Assembly: GCF_018987265.1 (NCBI RefSeq)
Contig: NZ_CP076853.1
Coordinates: forward strand, 1,488,001 to 1,552,000
Length of the DNA: 64,000 bases
Reading direction: 5' to 3'
Source: Rhizobium sp. WYJ-E13
Lineage (GTDB): Bacteria > Pseudomonadota > Alphaproteobacteria > Rhizobiales > Rhizobiaceae
Under the pieces are notes generated by a model. The model had not been told where the DNA came from. It did no database searches and saw only the letters and a list, made by a program, of their open reading frames with translations. The position numbers were made by a program, and so were the translations under genes. Positions 8,320 to 16,873 of this stretch are shown here, in pieces (the first letter of the stretch is position 1; every line of letters starts with the position of its first letter).

Positions 8320-10909
8320 AGGTCCTTATGTAGTTCGCGAGCGCCGATTTCAGGGGCCGATCGATCTCATCGTCCAGCGGCCCATCGTAAAGACCGCGTC
8401 GCGAAAGACTTCTTTTCAGGGCCGTGCGCGTGAAGGGCGAAAATACCTTCAGTTCGTCGGCAATCTGTCGATCGCCCTGCCTGATTGCCAGGAGGATGTT
8501 CTCAGCCGCATTATCCGAGATGAAGGTCGCGTCATAGGCATAGGCCAGCCGATAGGCGGCCCTTGCGAAGCCCGCGTCCGTCGCCCGCAAATACCATTTG
8601 ATGGCTTCTGGGCGGTTGACGGCAGTTCCCCGACCGTCATCGTAGAGACGCCCGAGCGCGAACATGCCTGCAGCCGAATTGAGCTCGGCGGATTTCTTGT
8701 AATATTTGAAAGCGATCGCCTGATCCTGATCCTTGCCGTTTTCGTAATACCACGCAAGATTGAGGGCGCCGGCAGCAGAGCCGGCGTCGGCCGCCTTCTG
8801 ATACCAGTTGCGGGCGATGGTCTGGTCTTCGTGCGTGCCGATGCCATTCTGGTAGTAATAGCCGACGGCATTCATCGCCTCGGGATATTGCTTGAAGGCC
8901 GCCATCATGAACCAGCTGAGCGCCTTGGAACGGTCGATCGGCACGCCCTGTCCATACTCGTACATATCGCCTAGAGAATATTGTGCTTTCACATTGCCGT
9001 TGGCTCCGGCTTTCGTCAGCCATTCCAAGGCCTTGTCATAGTCTTTCTGGTTTCCATCCGCCAGGCGATATAACATCCCGAGCCTGTACATCGCCTCGGC
9101 AGATTTCTTATTGGCCGCAGCTTGGTACCATTCGATCGCCTTGGTATAGTCGCGGGTGACCCCGTCGCCATCTTCATATTTGATCCCGAGCAGGATCAAC
9201 GCCGAGGTGTCGCCGGCCGCCGCACCCTTCTCGAGATAGTCGGTCGACTTCCCATCATCGCGCGGCAAATTGGCGTCATTGGCATACATTGGACCAAGCT
9301 CGGCGAAGGCCTCGGTATATCCATTCTCCGCAGCAGCTTTGAACCAGTGCACCGCTTCTCTCGAATCCCGGGCTGTCCCCTCGCCTCTTTCGTATAGCAG
9401 CGCGACGGAGTACTGAGCCCTGGCCGAACCGCCTTCGGCAGCCTTGAGATACCACGCAAAAGATTTTTGGGCATCGGTACTGGTGCCGGAACCATCATAA
9501 ATGCGGTCGGCAACTTCGAGGAAAGCCTTGGAATCCCCAGCATCGGCCGCCTTTCGGAACCATTCGAAAGCTTTCACCGCGTCCTTCGGAAGGCCGTCGC
9601 CCTTTTCATAACCATAGGCAAGCACCCGCATGGCGTACGTATTGCTAGCTGCCGACGCCTTCTGGAGCCATTTTAGGCCGTTTTCGATGTCTCGAGGGCC
9701 GCCCACCCCGAAATAAAGGGACTCGCCGAAATGACTGGCGCCGGTAGGACTTCCGAGTTTGGCAGATCTTTCATACCAGATACGCGCTTCGCCTTCGTCT
9801 ACCGGCACACCTTTGCCTTGCTCATAAAAGGCGCCGACGTCTGACATGGCATAAGCATCCCCACGGGAGGCGGCCTCTTTCATCCAGTACATGGCTTGGC
9901 CGTAACGCGGATCAGGCATCTTAAAGAAAAGCAAAGCCCTCCCTCGGTAGCCAAGCACACTTCCTTGCGCAATTGCTCGATCCAGCAGGCCCTCAGCCTT
10001 TGCGAAGTCGCGTGTCCTTTCCTTGCCCGCGATATAGACATCTGCCAGCGTCTTCATGGCATCGCCGTCGCCAAGTTCCACTGCTTTCTCAAGTAGGTCG
10101 AGAGCCGTCTTTTTCTGAGCTTTGTCACCCTCCCTCAAATAGTGTCGCCCAAGAGCCCGCATCGCATCGGTGGAACCTCTACGCGCCATGTCGTCCAGCA
10201 GGGCAACGGCACGGACTGGGTCTTTATCCGTTCCGATGCCTTCCATGTGAAGATACGCGACGTCTATAGCCGCGGTTTCGTCGCCCTGCTCCGCTGCAAC
10301 TGAAAGCAGCCCAAAACCTCTGCTGGCATCGACAGGAACGCCAATCCCATCCAGATACATCCACGCAAGGGATCTCTTGGCGGGAATGTAGCCCAGCCGG
10401 TCTGCAAGCTCGAAATAGGTTCGCGCGGCATCAAAATCCTGTGCGACACCCCACCCAAACTTATACATCTCTCCGAGATATTCGGCGGAGCGTGGATCCC
10501 CTGCTTCTCTCGCCTTTTTCAGCCACGACAAGGCTGTCTTGAAGTCACGTCCGCGCCCGAAACCGTAGGCATACGTCGTCGCCAAGTAGTCCATGGAAGC
10601 AGCATGCCCGTGAGCGGCCAATGCCTCAAAGCCGCTAAGCGCTGATTCATATTGCTGGAGGTTGAACTGGCTTGCGAGCACAAAATAGCGGGCGTCGATA
10701 GAGCCTGGATCCCCCTTCAGATAGGTTTCGCAGGCGGAAAGCGCATCTCGCCAATAAGCGAGATTGTCAATGTCTACGCCATCACGCGCCAGATGGCGGC
10801 ACTTGGTTTCCGACGCGGCTGGGGCTGCGCTTGCTGCAGTTGCCAGGAAATTAACGGTGGAAAGGGCGAGAAAAAACGACCCGGTGGCAAAATACCGAAA
10901 GAGATTCAT
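8309..10909 (-). CDS. Very long Sel1-repeat (SLR) exported protein with PG-binding-like C terminus
   Basis: 866 residues. A signal peptide (residues 1-28, ending SAAPAAS) is followed by about twenty Sel1-like repeats of roughly 36 residues, recognisable by the recurring A-x-x-LG-x-x-Y-x-x-G-x-G and AxxWxxKAAxxG pattern, spanning most of the chain to about residue 800. The last 60 residues (LKRSLSRRGLYDGPLDDEI) look like a peptidoglycan-binding type 1 module. SLR proteins are adaptor scaffolds; rhizobial relatives such as ExoR and PodJ-like proteins act in signalling or at the cell envelope. Periplasmic placement is inferred. The start is preceded by a plain leader; an IS element lies 120 bases upstream. 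Confidence 0.85.
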   Translation of the reverse strand: MNLFRYFATGSFFLALSTVNFLATAASAAPAASETKCRHLARDGVDIDNLAYWRDALSACETYLKGDPGSIDARYFVLASQFNLQQYESALSGFEALAAHGHAASMDYLATTYAYGFGRGRDFKTALSWLKKAREAGDPRSAEYLGEMYKFGWGVAQDFDAARTYFELADRLGYIPAKRSLAWMYLDGIGVPVDASRGFGLLSVAAEQGDETAAIDVAYLHMEGIGTDKDPVRAVALLDDMARRGSTDAMRALGRHYLREGDKAQKKTALDLLEKAVELGDGDAMKTLADVYIAGKERTRDFAKAEGLLDRAIAQGSVLGYRGRALLFFKMPDPRYGQAMYWMKEAASRGDAYAMSDVGAFYEQGKGVPVDEGEARIWYERSAKLGSPTGASHFGESLYFGVGGPRDIENGLKWLQKASAASNTYAMRVLAYGYEKGDGLPKDAVKAFEWFRKAADAGDSKAFLEVADRIYDGSGTSTDAQKSFAWYLKAAEGGSARAQYSVALLYERGEGTARDSREAVHWFKAAAENGYTEAFAELGPMYANDANLPRDDGKSTDYLEKGAAAGDTSALILLGIKYEDGDGVTRDYTKAIEWYQAAANKKSAEAMYRLGMLYRLADGNQKDYDKALEWLTKAGANGNVKAQYSLGDMYEYGQGVPIDRSKALSWFMMAAFKQYPEAMNAVGYYYQNGIGTHEDQTIARNWYQKAADAGSAAGALNLAWYYENGKDQDQAIAFKYYKKSAELNSAAGMFALGRLYDDGRGTAVNRPEAIKWYLRATDAGFARAAYRLAYAYDATFISDNAAENILLAIRQGDRQIADELKVFSPFTRTALKRSLSRRGLYDGPLDDEIDRPLKSALANYIRTYGG

Positions 10910-11028
10910 GAGTACAGCATCTGAAAAATCGTGTGGGAGCTACAGTGATATCTCCAACTTATTCAACTGCAAGTGTAATTTCCTGCCGCCGATGAAAAGC
11001 AACGAAACCGTGTTCTTCGTGCATCTAG

Positions 11029-11044
11029 TACTACAGTTGCGTTT
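11029..11044 (+). repeat. Left terminal inverted repeat of the IS element
   Basis: TACTACAGTTGCGTTT, identical in complement to 12443-12458. Immediately outside lies CTAG. Confidence 0.9.
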
Positions 11045-11092
11045 TACTGGAAATCATGATTCACTTCCCGCATTTGGCGGGAGGGAAGTTCA

Positions 11093-12280
11093 ATGTCGGT
11101 TGCGGGTTGGTCCGGGTCGGTTCTGGCGTGGCATCGTGAGCTCGATGCCTTGAAGGTGCGGTTGGGCTCGGTCTTTGGTCGCCGAGAATTGCGCGCATCG
11201 TGCGGTGCCTTTCTGGATGGGTTGTTGTCGGGAGTAGAGCGCAAGACTGGCTGGCTGATGGCGGAACAGGCAGGACTGGAGCGCCCTTATCGGATGCAAT
11301 CGCTGCTGGGGCGCAGCCATTGGGATGCTGACGCATTGCGCGATACGGTTCGCGCTTATGCAATAGAGTCTCTCGGTGACGCGGACGGCGTTCTTGTGGT
11401 CGATGAGACCGGCTTCCTGAAGAAAGGCGCCCATTCAGTCGGTGTCGCACGACAATATTCCGGCACGGCCGGCCGGATCGAGAACTGTCAGATCGGTGTT
11501 TTCCTTGCCTATGCAAGCCGCTACGGTCAGACCCTGATCGATCGGCAACTTTATCTACCGAAGGAGTGGGCCGAGGATGAAGCCCGCCGTGCTTCGGCTC
11601 ACGTCCCCCAGTCCCAAGCCTTCGCGACCAAACCGGCCATTGCAGCCAAGCTCATTGCCGATGCGCTGGATGCCGGCGTGCCTTGTGCCTGGGTATTGGC
11701 GGATGCGCTTTATGGTTCGGATTCCAAGCTGCGCCGGATGCTGGAAAGCCGTGGCCAGCCTTATGTTCTGGCAGTGCGCTCCAATCAATGCCTGCGCTTT
11801 GTGCGTGAGCAAGGGATCGAGCAGACCGATCCCGAAACGATGGCTGATGAGTTGAAACCGGAGGTTTGGCAGAGCCATGCAGCAGGCGAAGGTGCCAAGG
11901 GTCTTCGGCTTTATGATTGGGCCCGTATTCCTCTCAGCTCTCGCCCGGATCCACAATGGGAGCGCTGGCTTCTGATCCGGCGCAGCCGACGCGAACCCGA
12001 TGCGCGCGCCTATTACTTTGTCTTTGCGCCCGCCGGTACCGAATTGAGCGAATTGGCGGGCGCTGCCGGGCTGCGTTGGACCGTGGAAGAATGCTTCCAG
12101 CGTGCGAAGGACGATCTCGGCCTGGATCATTGCGAAGCGCGATCCTGGCATGCTTGGAAGCGGCACATGACGCTCGTCATGGCAGCCGCTGCATTCCTCG
12201 CCAAACTCGGCGCCGATCTACGCCGCACCGCTGCTGGCAAACCGAACGAAACGAGTCCAAACCCGCCAATCGCCGCCTGA
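11093..12280 (+). CDS. IS701-type DDE transposase, C terminus frameshifted
   Basis: 395 residues in this frame. The DDE triad is visible: Asp104 in VVDETGF, Asp204 in LADALYGSD and Glu332 in WTVEECFQRAKDDLG. The reading frame ends at 12280, but the other frame continues from about 12256 to 12456 with a stretch (MAFVPSVAEIRYLIKRL, then ILAWSLWRRRHQA) that matches the usual C-terminal block of this transposase family. A one-base slip near 12256-12280 would join them into a protein of about 450 residues. No slippery heptamer of the usual kind is at the junction, so a damaging indel is likelier than programmed frameshifting. Confidence 0.88.
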   Translation: MSVAGWSGSVLAWHRELDALKVRLGSVFGRRELRASCGAFLDGLLSGVERKTGWLMAEQAGLERPYRMQSLLGRSHWDADALRDTVRAYAIESLGDADGVLVVDETGFLKKGAHSVGVARQYSGTAGRIENCQIGVFLAYASRYGQTLIDRQLYLPKEWAEDEARRASAHVPQSQAFATKPAIAAKLIADALDAGVPCAWVLADALYGSDSKLRRMLESRGQPYVLAVRSNQCLRFVREQGIEQTDPETMADELKPEVWQSHAAGEGAKGLRLYDWARIPLSSRPDPQWERWLLIRRSRREPDARAYYFVFAPAGTELSELAGAAGLRWTVEECFQRAKDDLGLDHCEARSWHAWKRHMTLVMAAAAFLAKLGADLRRTAAGKPNETSPNPPIAA

Positions 12281-12456
12281 CCAACACCATGGCCTTCGTG
12301 CCCAGCGTCGCAGAGATCCGCTATCTGATCAAACGCCTCCTGCTACAGCCCCCGATTAGAGTTCGCCTCATCTTGGCATGGTCACTCTGGCGACGCAGGC
12401 ATCAAGCATCCGCAATGCTTTCTCACTACAAAGCAAGGCATCAAACGCAACTGTAG
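12256..12456 (+). pseudogene. Detached C-terminal block of the transposase in the shifted frame
   Basis: Codons TCC AAA CCC at 12256-12264 begin the frame that continues to the stop at 12456. It encodes LTNTMAFVPSVAEIRYLI followed by a basic LAWSLWRRRHQA segment, the conserved end of IS701-like transposases. It has no start signal of its own and is best read as the severed tail of the gene at 11093-12280. It ends two bases before the right end of the element. Confidence 0.7.
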
Positions 12457-12458
12457 TA
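12443..12458 (-). repeat. Right terminal inverted repeat of the IS element
   Basis: AAACGCAACTGTAGTA, the complement of the left end. The next bases TTAG are both the presumed target sequence and, on the minus strand, contain the TAA stop of the neighbouring gene. Confidence 0.9.
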
Positions 12459-12986
12459 TTAGAGGACCATCTCGAAAAGGCCGCGTACGGTGTTCCAGTT
12501 GCGCATCGTTCCCACACCCATGCGCTTTGTCGTCAGCGCCGAGAGCAGCTTGGATTGACTCGGCTTGCCGTGGAAATCGATCCAGAGATCGCAGCCGACC
12601 AGTTTCATTCGTTGCCCTTCGGCAAGAAGCGGTTTCAGCGCCTCCACCTTTTCCGGGTCGATCGGCAGGCGGTTGACGCGCACGATCACCTGATCGCCGA
12701 CGCCGTCCTTGAAGGGATTGGCGCTGCAGAGTGCCATCCAGGTGCAGTCGCTGCGCACGATGATATCGACATGCTTGCCGAACTTTTCTTCAAAAGCCTC
12801 CTCCAGCTGCTCTTCGACTTCATGAGGCCGCATGTCGTCCGCCTCGAAAACGAGGTTGCCGGTGGAAACCAATGTGCGGGGATCGCGATAGCCGAGCTCT
12901 CTAGCAAGCGTGCGCAGATCCTCCATGATGACGCGTCGCTCGGAGGTCAGGACGATGCTGTGCAGAAGTGCGATGAAGGTACACAC
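12459..12986 (-). CDS. DUF1697 family protein
   Basis: 175 residues of the DUF1697 family (unknown function, cytoplasmic, about 170-180 residues). Typical features are the starting FIALLHSIVL segment, MEDLRTLARELGY, and STGNLVFEAD near residue 45. The GTG at 12986 is preceded by GGGAGG at ideal spacing; the frame stays open a little further but without a signal. It follows yidD after two bases and is probably co-transcribed with it. The insertion sequence ends exactly at the stop codon, so the coding part appears intact but its downstream sequence has been replaced. Confidence 0.8.
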   Translation of the reverse strand: MCTFIALLHSIVLTSERRVIMEDLRTLARELGYRDPRTLVSTGNLVFEADDMRPHEVEEQLEEAFEEKFGKHVDIIVRSDCTWMALCSANPFKDGVGDQVIVRVNRLPIDPEKVEALKPLLAEGQRMKLVGCDLWIDFHGKPSQSKLLSALTTKRMGVGTMRNWNTVRGLFEMVL

Positions 12987-12987
12987 C

Positions 12988-13389
12988 CTATGCCTCCCTC
13001 CGCCCAAGCATGAAATAGCGCCAGGGCGTGAACCAGCGGAAACGGGATTCGAGATTATCAGGCACCGGGTCGAGCCCGCTGGTGCCGCCGGGTCCGCACC
13101 GGCCGACGCGGAAGAGCGTCATCCAGCCACCGGCCCAGAGCCCGTGGCGGGCGATCGCCTCATAGCCATATTCGGAACAGGTCGGGATATGCCGGCACGA
13201 ATTGCCGACGAAGCCTGAGAGCGTCAGCTGATAGAGGCGGATCAGTCCCATGCCGAAAAGGCGGTCCGGCGTCTTGCGGAATGGCCCCTGGTAATTGCGG
13301 GAGAATTTCTGTTGTTGCTGGGCGCGCGGCTTCGGGGCAGCGGCGCGGCCCTCATCTTCCTCCTCACGCAGCAAGCAGAATTCGCACAT
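12988..13389 (-). CDS. yidD: Membrane protein insertion efficiency factor YidD
   Basis: 133 residues. The YidD core (about residues 47-120) is clear: IRLYQLTLSGFVGNSCRH-PTCSEY, the YEAIARHG segment, and RCGPGG followed by GLDPVP. YidD helps YidC-dependent insertion of inner membrane proteins. Unlike the usual 70-90 residue protein, this one has a charged N-terminal extension of about 40 residues with a CEFC pair and a run of glutamines. It lies four bases behind the IscU-like gene and two bases before the DUF1697 gene, forming a short operon. The true start could be internal. Confidence 0.92.
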   Translation of the reverse strand: MCEFCLLREEEDEGRAAAPKPRAQQQQKFSRNYQGPFRKTPDRLFGMGLIRLYQLTLSGFVGNSCRHIPTCSEYGYEAIARHGLWAGGWMTLFRVGRCGPGGTSGLDPVPDNLESRFRWFTPWRYFMLGRREA

Positions 13390-13392
13390 AGC

Positions 13393-13839
13393 TCATGCCC
13401 CGACGGGTTCCGCGCGCTTCGCCTCGATCTGGCCGATGGCGTCAACGACGGCATCGAAGGTCAGCATGGTGGAAGCGTGGCGCGCCTTGTAATCACGCAC
13501 GGGAAGAAGATAGCGCATGTCGGCAAACCGTCCATCCGGCCCTTCTCCATCCGCTTTCAGCATCACAAGCATATCCTCGCGCGCCTTGCGCACTTCGCCG
13601 GCCGTAGCGCCGACGACATGGCGCGCCATGATCGAGGAGGAAGCCTGGCCGAGCGCGCAGGCCTTCACGTCATGCGAAAACGCGCTTATCGTGTCGCCGT
13701 CCATTTTCAGCCAGATGCGCACTTTCGAACCGCAGAGCCGGGAGTGTGCCTGGGCGCTCGCATCTGCGTCTTCAATCGTTCCAGTCAGCGGAATATTGCC
13801 GGCAAATTCGAGGATTTTGCTGTTGTAGATATCATCCAT
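13393..13839 (-). CDS. IscU/SufU-like iron-sulfur scaffold homologue, atypical ligands
   Basis: 148 residues of the NifU N-terminal/IscU fold: SRLCGSKVRIWLKMDGD near residue 35-50 and KACALGQASSSIMARHVVG near 62-80 give two of the family cysteines. In SufU the Asp after the first Cys-Gly and a third Cys in an R-x-KC-A-L context complete the metal site; here the first is Ser (CGS) and the C-terminal segment reads YKARHAST, without Cys. So a canonical cluster site is not complete. The ATG at 13839 has GGGAG before it. First gene of a unit with yidD and DUF1697. A true scaffold role is uncertain. Confidence 0.8.
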   Translation of the reverse strand: MDDIYNSKILEFAGNIPLTGTIEDADASAQAHSRLCGSKVRIWLKMDGDTISAFSHDVKACALGQASSSIMARHVVGATAGEVRKAREDMLVMLKADGEGPDGRFADMRYLLPVRDYKARHASTMLTFDAVVDAIGQIEAKRAEPVGA

Positions 13840-14146
13840 GACGGATTTGGCTCCCAAAACGCCTGAAACCGACGCTAATTCCTATGTGATTGTCGTGTAA
13901 ACAAAAAACACACAGTCTCACGACAGCATACTTACATAGCCGGGTCGTCTTCCTATATGTATGTCGTTCGAGGGCCATCGAAATGCAATGGCCTCGAAGA
14001 AGTTTGATTGGGAAACCGTGCCGGAAGGGTTCGAGAAAGCGAGCCCGGAAAGCCTCGGAGCCTGCCAAAGGTGCAAGAATTCCCGCTTGGGGTACCAGTG
14101 GCTAGTCCGAATACGGTCCGCATTGCGGGCCAGGAGACCATTGAAT
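13840..14146. other. Divergent intergenic region between the IscU-like gene and folE
   Basis: Carries the promoters of both units. A near-perfect hairpin lies at 13967-13998 (TTCGAGGGCCAT and ATGGCCTCGAA, one bulged G). A frame open from 13961 into folE encodes plausible-looking residues but has no good start signal; I treat it as leader. No other feature is evident. Confidence 0.5.
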
Positions 14147-14761
14147 ATGGACGCCATCGTCAAGAATTTTCCGCAGACCGCCCGTGAATCCGACCGCCCC
14201 TCCCAGCAGGAGGCAGAAGACGCCGTTCGCGTCCTGCTGCGCTGGGCTGGCGACGATCCTTCGCGCGAGGGTCTGCTGGATACGCCTGCCCGTGTCGCCA
14301 AGGCCTATCGCGAGCTCTTCGCTGGCTATGAGATGAGCCCGGAGGATGTGCTCGGCCGGACCTTCGAAGAGGTTGCCGGCTATGATGACATGGTGTTGGT
14401 GAAGGACATACCCTTCTTCTCCCATTGCGAACATCACATGGTGCCGATCATCGGCAAGGCGCATGTCGCCTATATGCCGGACGGGCGGGTTCTCGGCCTC
14501 TCAAAGATCGCCCGCGTCGTCGAAATCTACGGTCGCCGCCTGCAGACGCAGGAGACGATGACCTCGCAGATCGCCAAGGCCATTGACGAAACGCTGCGTC
14601 CGCGCGGCGTCGCCGTCATGATCGAGGCCGAACACATGTGCATGGCCATGCGCGGCGTTCAGAAGCAGGGCTCGACCACATTGACGACAACCTTTACAGG
14701 AACGTTCAAGACCGAACCGGCCGATCAGGTCCGATTCATGACGATGGTAAGGGGCCGCTGA
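14147..14761 (+). CDS. folE: GTP cyclohydrolase I
   Basis: 204 residues, the usual length. It converts GTP to 7,8-dihydroneopterin triphosphate, the first step of folate (and pterin) synthesis. The zinc and catalytic motifs are present: [20 protein letters not shown] (zinc Cys and His), then [15 protein letters not shown] with the second zinc Cys near the C terminus. I chose the ATG at 14147, with GGAG ahead, because homology starts at AIVKNFPQ; the frame is open for 62 codons upstream. hisI follows 25 bases later on the same strand. Confidence 0.96.
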   Translation: MDAIVKNFPQTARESDRPSQQEAEDAVRVLLRWAGDDPSREGLLDTPARVAKAYRELFAGYEMSPEDVLGRTFEEVAGYDDMVLVKDIPFFSHCEHHMVPIIGKAHVAYMPDGRVLGLSKIARVVEIYGRRLQTQETMTSQIAKAIDETLRPRGVAVMIEAEHMCMAMRGVQKQGSTTLTTTFTGTFKTEPADQVRFMTMVRGR

Positions 14762-14786
14762 TACCGGCTCCCTCAGGAGGGCCGCG

Positions 14787-15239
14787 ATGCGTGAGATGAT
14801 TTTCAATCAGCCGTCGGACGATAAATCCGAGCTGGAGGATGCTGGCGATTTCACGCCGCGCTTCGACGATCGCGGCTTGATCACGGCCATCGTCACTGAT
14901 GCCGGTGACGGCGAACTCCTGATGGTTGCCCATATGAATGCGCAGGCCCTGGCGCTGACCATCCAGACCGGAATCGCCCACTATTTCAGCCGCTCGCGCG
15001 GCAAGATCTGGAAGAAGGGCGAAACCTCCGGCAATCTCCAGACCGTCAAGGAAATCCGCACAGATTGCGATCAGGACGCCATCTGGCTGAAGGTCCAGGT
15101 TGCCGGCCATGACGCTACCTGTCACACGGGCCGCCGCTCCTGCTTCTACCGTACCGTCACTCTCGAAGATGGAAAGCCTGTTCTGACCATCGTCGATGAC
15201 GATCTGCACTTCGATCCGAAGGATATTTACGGGAAATAG
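14787..15239 (+). CDS. hisI: Phosphoribosyl-AMP cyclohydrolase
   Basis: 150 residues. Opens the adenine ring of PR-AMP in histidine synthesis. Recognised by the core [30 protein letters not shown], the metal-binding DCDQDA and [11 protein letters not shown] near the C terminus. It is the cyclohydrolase alone, without a fused HisE. GGAGGGCCGCG precedes the ATG. It is separate from any other his gene in this window and probably co-transcribed with folE, an order I recall from other Rhizobiales. Confidence 0.96.
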   Translation: MREMIFNQPSDDKSELEDAGDFTPRFDDRGLITAIVTDAGDGELLMVAHMNAQALALTIQTGIAHYFSRSRGKIWKKGETSGNLQTVKEIRTDCDQDAIWLKVQVAGHDATCHTGRRSCFYRTVTLEDGKPVLTIVDDDLHFDPKDIYGK

Positions 15240-15355
15240 CCCAAATCCCGGTCGCCTGCCCCTTATTGCGACGCAAATCGCCTCCATATACACTTTGGAA
15301 AGGGTTCGGGGCGGCTAATGGAAATCCAAGTGTTCTGCCGGGAGAGAGGAACGCC

Positions 15356-16324
15356 ATGCTGGGCTGGAATATGCATCGTCAAAGCGCCGAGGGCGGCAGT
15401 TCAGGCACGGCAGCGCTTCAGGATATGGCAGTTCCCCCCGTTCAACCCGCATCCGAAGAAAAAGCAAAGCTTGCTCTCGCGCTCGGCGGCGGAGCCGCTC
15501 GCGGCTGGGCGCATATCGGCGTGCTGCGCGCGCTCGATGAGGCCGGCATCGAGATCGGCATGATCGCCGGCACCTCGATCGGCGCGCTCGTCGGCGGCTG
15601 CTATCTGGCCGGCAAGCTGGACGAGTTGGAAAACTTCGCTCGCTCGCTCACCATGCGCCGCATCGCAAGCCTTCTCGATCTGACGATCGGCGGTTCCGGC
15701 CTCTTCGGCGGCATGCGGCTGACCAAGCGGATGCAGGAACATCTGGAAGGTCTGACGATCGAAGATCTCGACCGGCCCTTCGTCGCAGTCGCGGCCGAGG
15801 TCAATACGGGGCACGAGGTCTGGATCGCCAACGGCTCGCTGATCACGGCCATCCGTGCATCCTATGCCCTGCCCGGCATTTTCGAGCCGGTGCGCAGCAA
15901 TAATCGCACATTGGTCGATGGCGCGCTCGTCAATCCCGTGCCGGTTTCCGTCTGCCGCAGCTATGAGCAGCCGCTCGTCGTCGCCGTCAACCTCAACTAC
16001 GATCTCTACGGCCGTTCCGCCGTTGTCCGCCACAATGCCAGCCTCTCGCCAGCTGAAGTTCAGCAGCAGAAGAATGCGCCCTATGCCGCGCGGCTCGGCA
16101 TGACCGGCGTCATGGTGCAGGCCTTCAACATCATTCAGGATCGTATCGCCCGCGCCCGCCTTGCCGGCGATCCGCCCGACATTTCATTGCAGCCGCGCCT
16201 GTCGGATGTCGGCCTGTCGGAATTCCATCGCGCAGGGGAAGCCATCGAACGTGGCTATGAGGAAGCCCGGGCAAGGCTGCCCGAGCTGCAGCGTATGCAG
16301 GAACTCTACGCCAGGCACCCCTGA
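15356..16324 (+). CDS. Patatin-like phospholipase family protein
   Basis: 322 residues. A patatin/RssA-type serine hydrolase: oxyanion loop LGGGAARGWAHIG at 43-55, nucleophile Ser74 in GTSIGA, and Asp188 in VDGALVNPVP complete the Ser-Asp dyad. It probably cleaves acyl esters of phospholipids at the cytoplasmic side of the membrane; no signal peptide is visible. GAGAGGAACGCC precedes the ATG at 15356; the frame is open 30 codons upstream without signal. Monocistronic, converging on the CBS gene. Confidence 0.9.
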   Translation: MLGWNMHRQSAEGGSSGTAALQDMAVPPVQPASEEKAKLALALGGGAARGWAHIGVLRALDEAGIEIGMIAGTSIGALVGGCYLAGKLDELENFARSLTMRRIASLLDLTIGGSGLFGGMRLTKRMQEHLEGLTIEDLDRPFVAVAAEVNTGHEVWIANGSLITAIRASYALPGIFEPVRSNNRTLVDGALVNPVPVSVCRSYEQPLVVAVNLNYDLYGRSAVVRHNASLSPAEVQQQKNAPYAARLGMTGVMVQAFNIIQDRIARARLAGDPPDISLQPRLSDVGLSEFHRAGEAIERGYEEARARLPELQRMQELYARHP

Positions 16325-16339
16325 CTCACCGATCTCCAA

Positions 16340-16774
16340 TCAGCTCGCAATATAGGCCTTGATCTCTTCGGCCTCGCGCTCGACCTCGGCGATACGCGAC
16401 TTCACGACGTCGCCGATCGAGATGATGCCGGCGAGCTTGCCGTTGGCCTCGACCGGAATGTGGCGGAAACGCTTGCTGGTCATCAACTCCATGAGCTCGT
16501 TGACCGAGGTCTGCTCGTTGCAGCGGAAGACCTTCGAGGTCATGACGGAAGAAAGCGTCTGGTCGAGCCCGTCCTTGCCGGACTTGGCGACGACATGCAC
16601 GAGATCGCGCTCGGTGAACATGCCGGAAATCTTGTTCTCCATGCCGACGACGACGATCGCACCGATCTTCTTCTTGCTGAGTATCGCAGCCGCCTCCGAA
16701 ACCGTGGTGTCTGGCCCGGTTGTGACGACGTCACGACCCTTCAGATCGAGTATTGCTTTGACGGAACTGGCCAT
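16340..16774 (-). CDS. CBS-domain pair protein
   Basis: 144 residues that consist almost wholly of two CBS motifs (about 10-65 and 75-130), recognisable by IGAIVVVGMENKISGMFTERDLV and FRHIPVEANGKLAGIISIGDVV. Such pairs bind adenine nucleotides and act as regulatory modules. The C terminus is a short acidic helix. No enzymatic domain is attached. It lies downstream of the rhomboid gene on the same strand with about 100 bases between. Confidence 0.9.
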   Translation of the reverse strand: MASSVKAILDLKGRDVVTTGPDTTVSEAAAILSKKKIGAIVVVGMENKISGMFTERDLVHVVAKSGKDGLDQTLSSVMTSKVFRCNEQTSVNELMELMTSKRFRHIPVEANGKLAGIISIGDVVKSRIAEVEREAEEIKAYIAS

Positions 16775-16873
16775 TCGGACCTCCTATGGCGAAAGTGAAA
16801 CCCTTGTCGGGAACACAGGCTCCGCGGTGGTCTCTCCTCCAATCGCGGATCGGTCAATGGTGCACTGCTTGGG

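Larger units (their letters stand above)
11029..12458 (+). mobile_element. IS701-family-like insertion sequence
   Basis: A 1430-base element bounded by perfect 16-base terminal inverted repeats TACTACAGTTGCGTTT at 11029-11044 and its complement at 12443-12458. It contains one transposase frame plus a shifted C-terminal continuation. Flanking four-base sequences are CTAG on the left (11025-11028) and TTAG on the right (12459-12462); both fit the YTAR target described for IS701 elements, but they differ in one base, so a perfect target duplication is not seen. The right end abuts the stop codon of a DUF1697 gene. Confidence 0.9.

Noticed and set aside
12250..12280. Programmed -1 frameshift site in the transposase
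   Set aside because: No X-XXY-YYZ heptamer in the right phase and no clear stimulatory hairpin behind it.
13961..14146. N-terminal extension of folE or a separate 60-residue protein
   Set aside because: The residues look protein-like, but no start signal is present and GTP cyclohydrolase homology begins at 14147.
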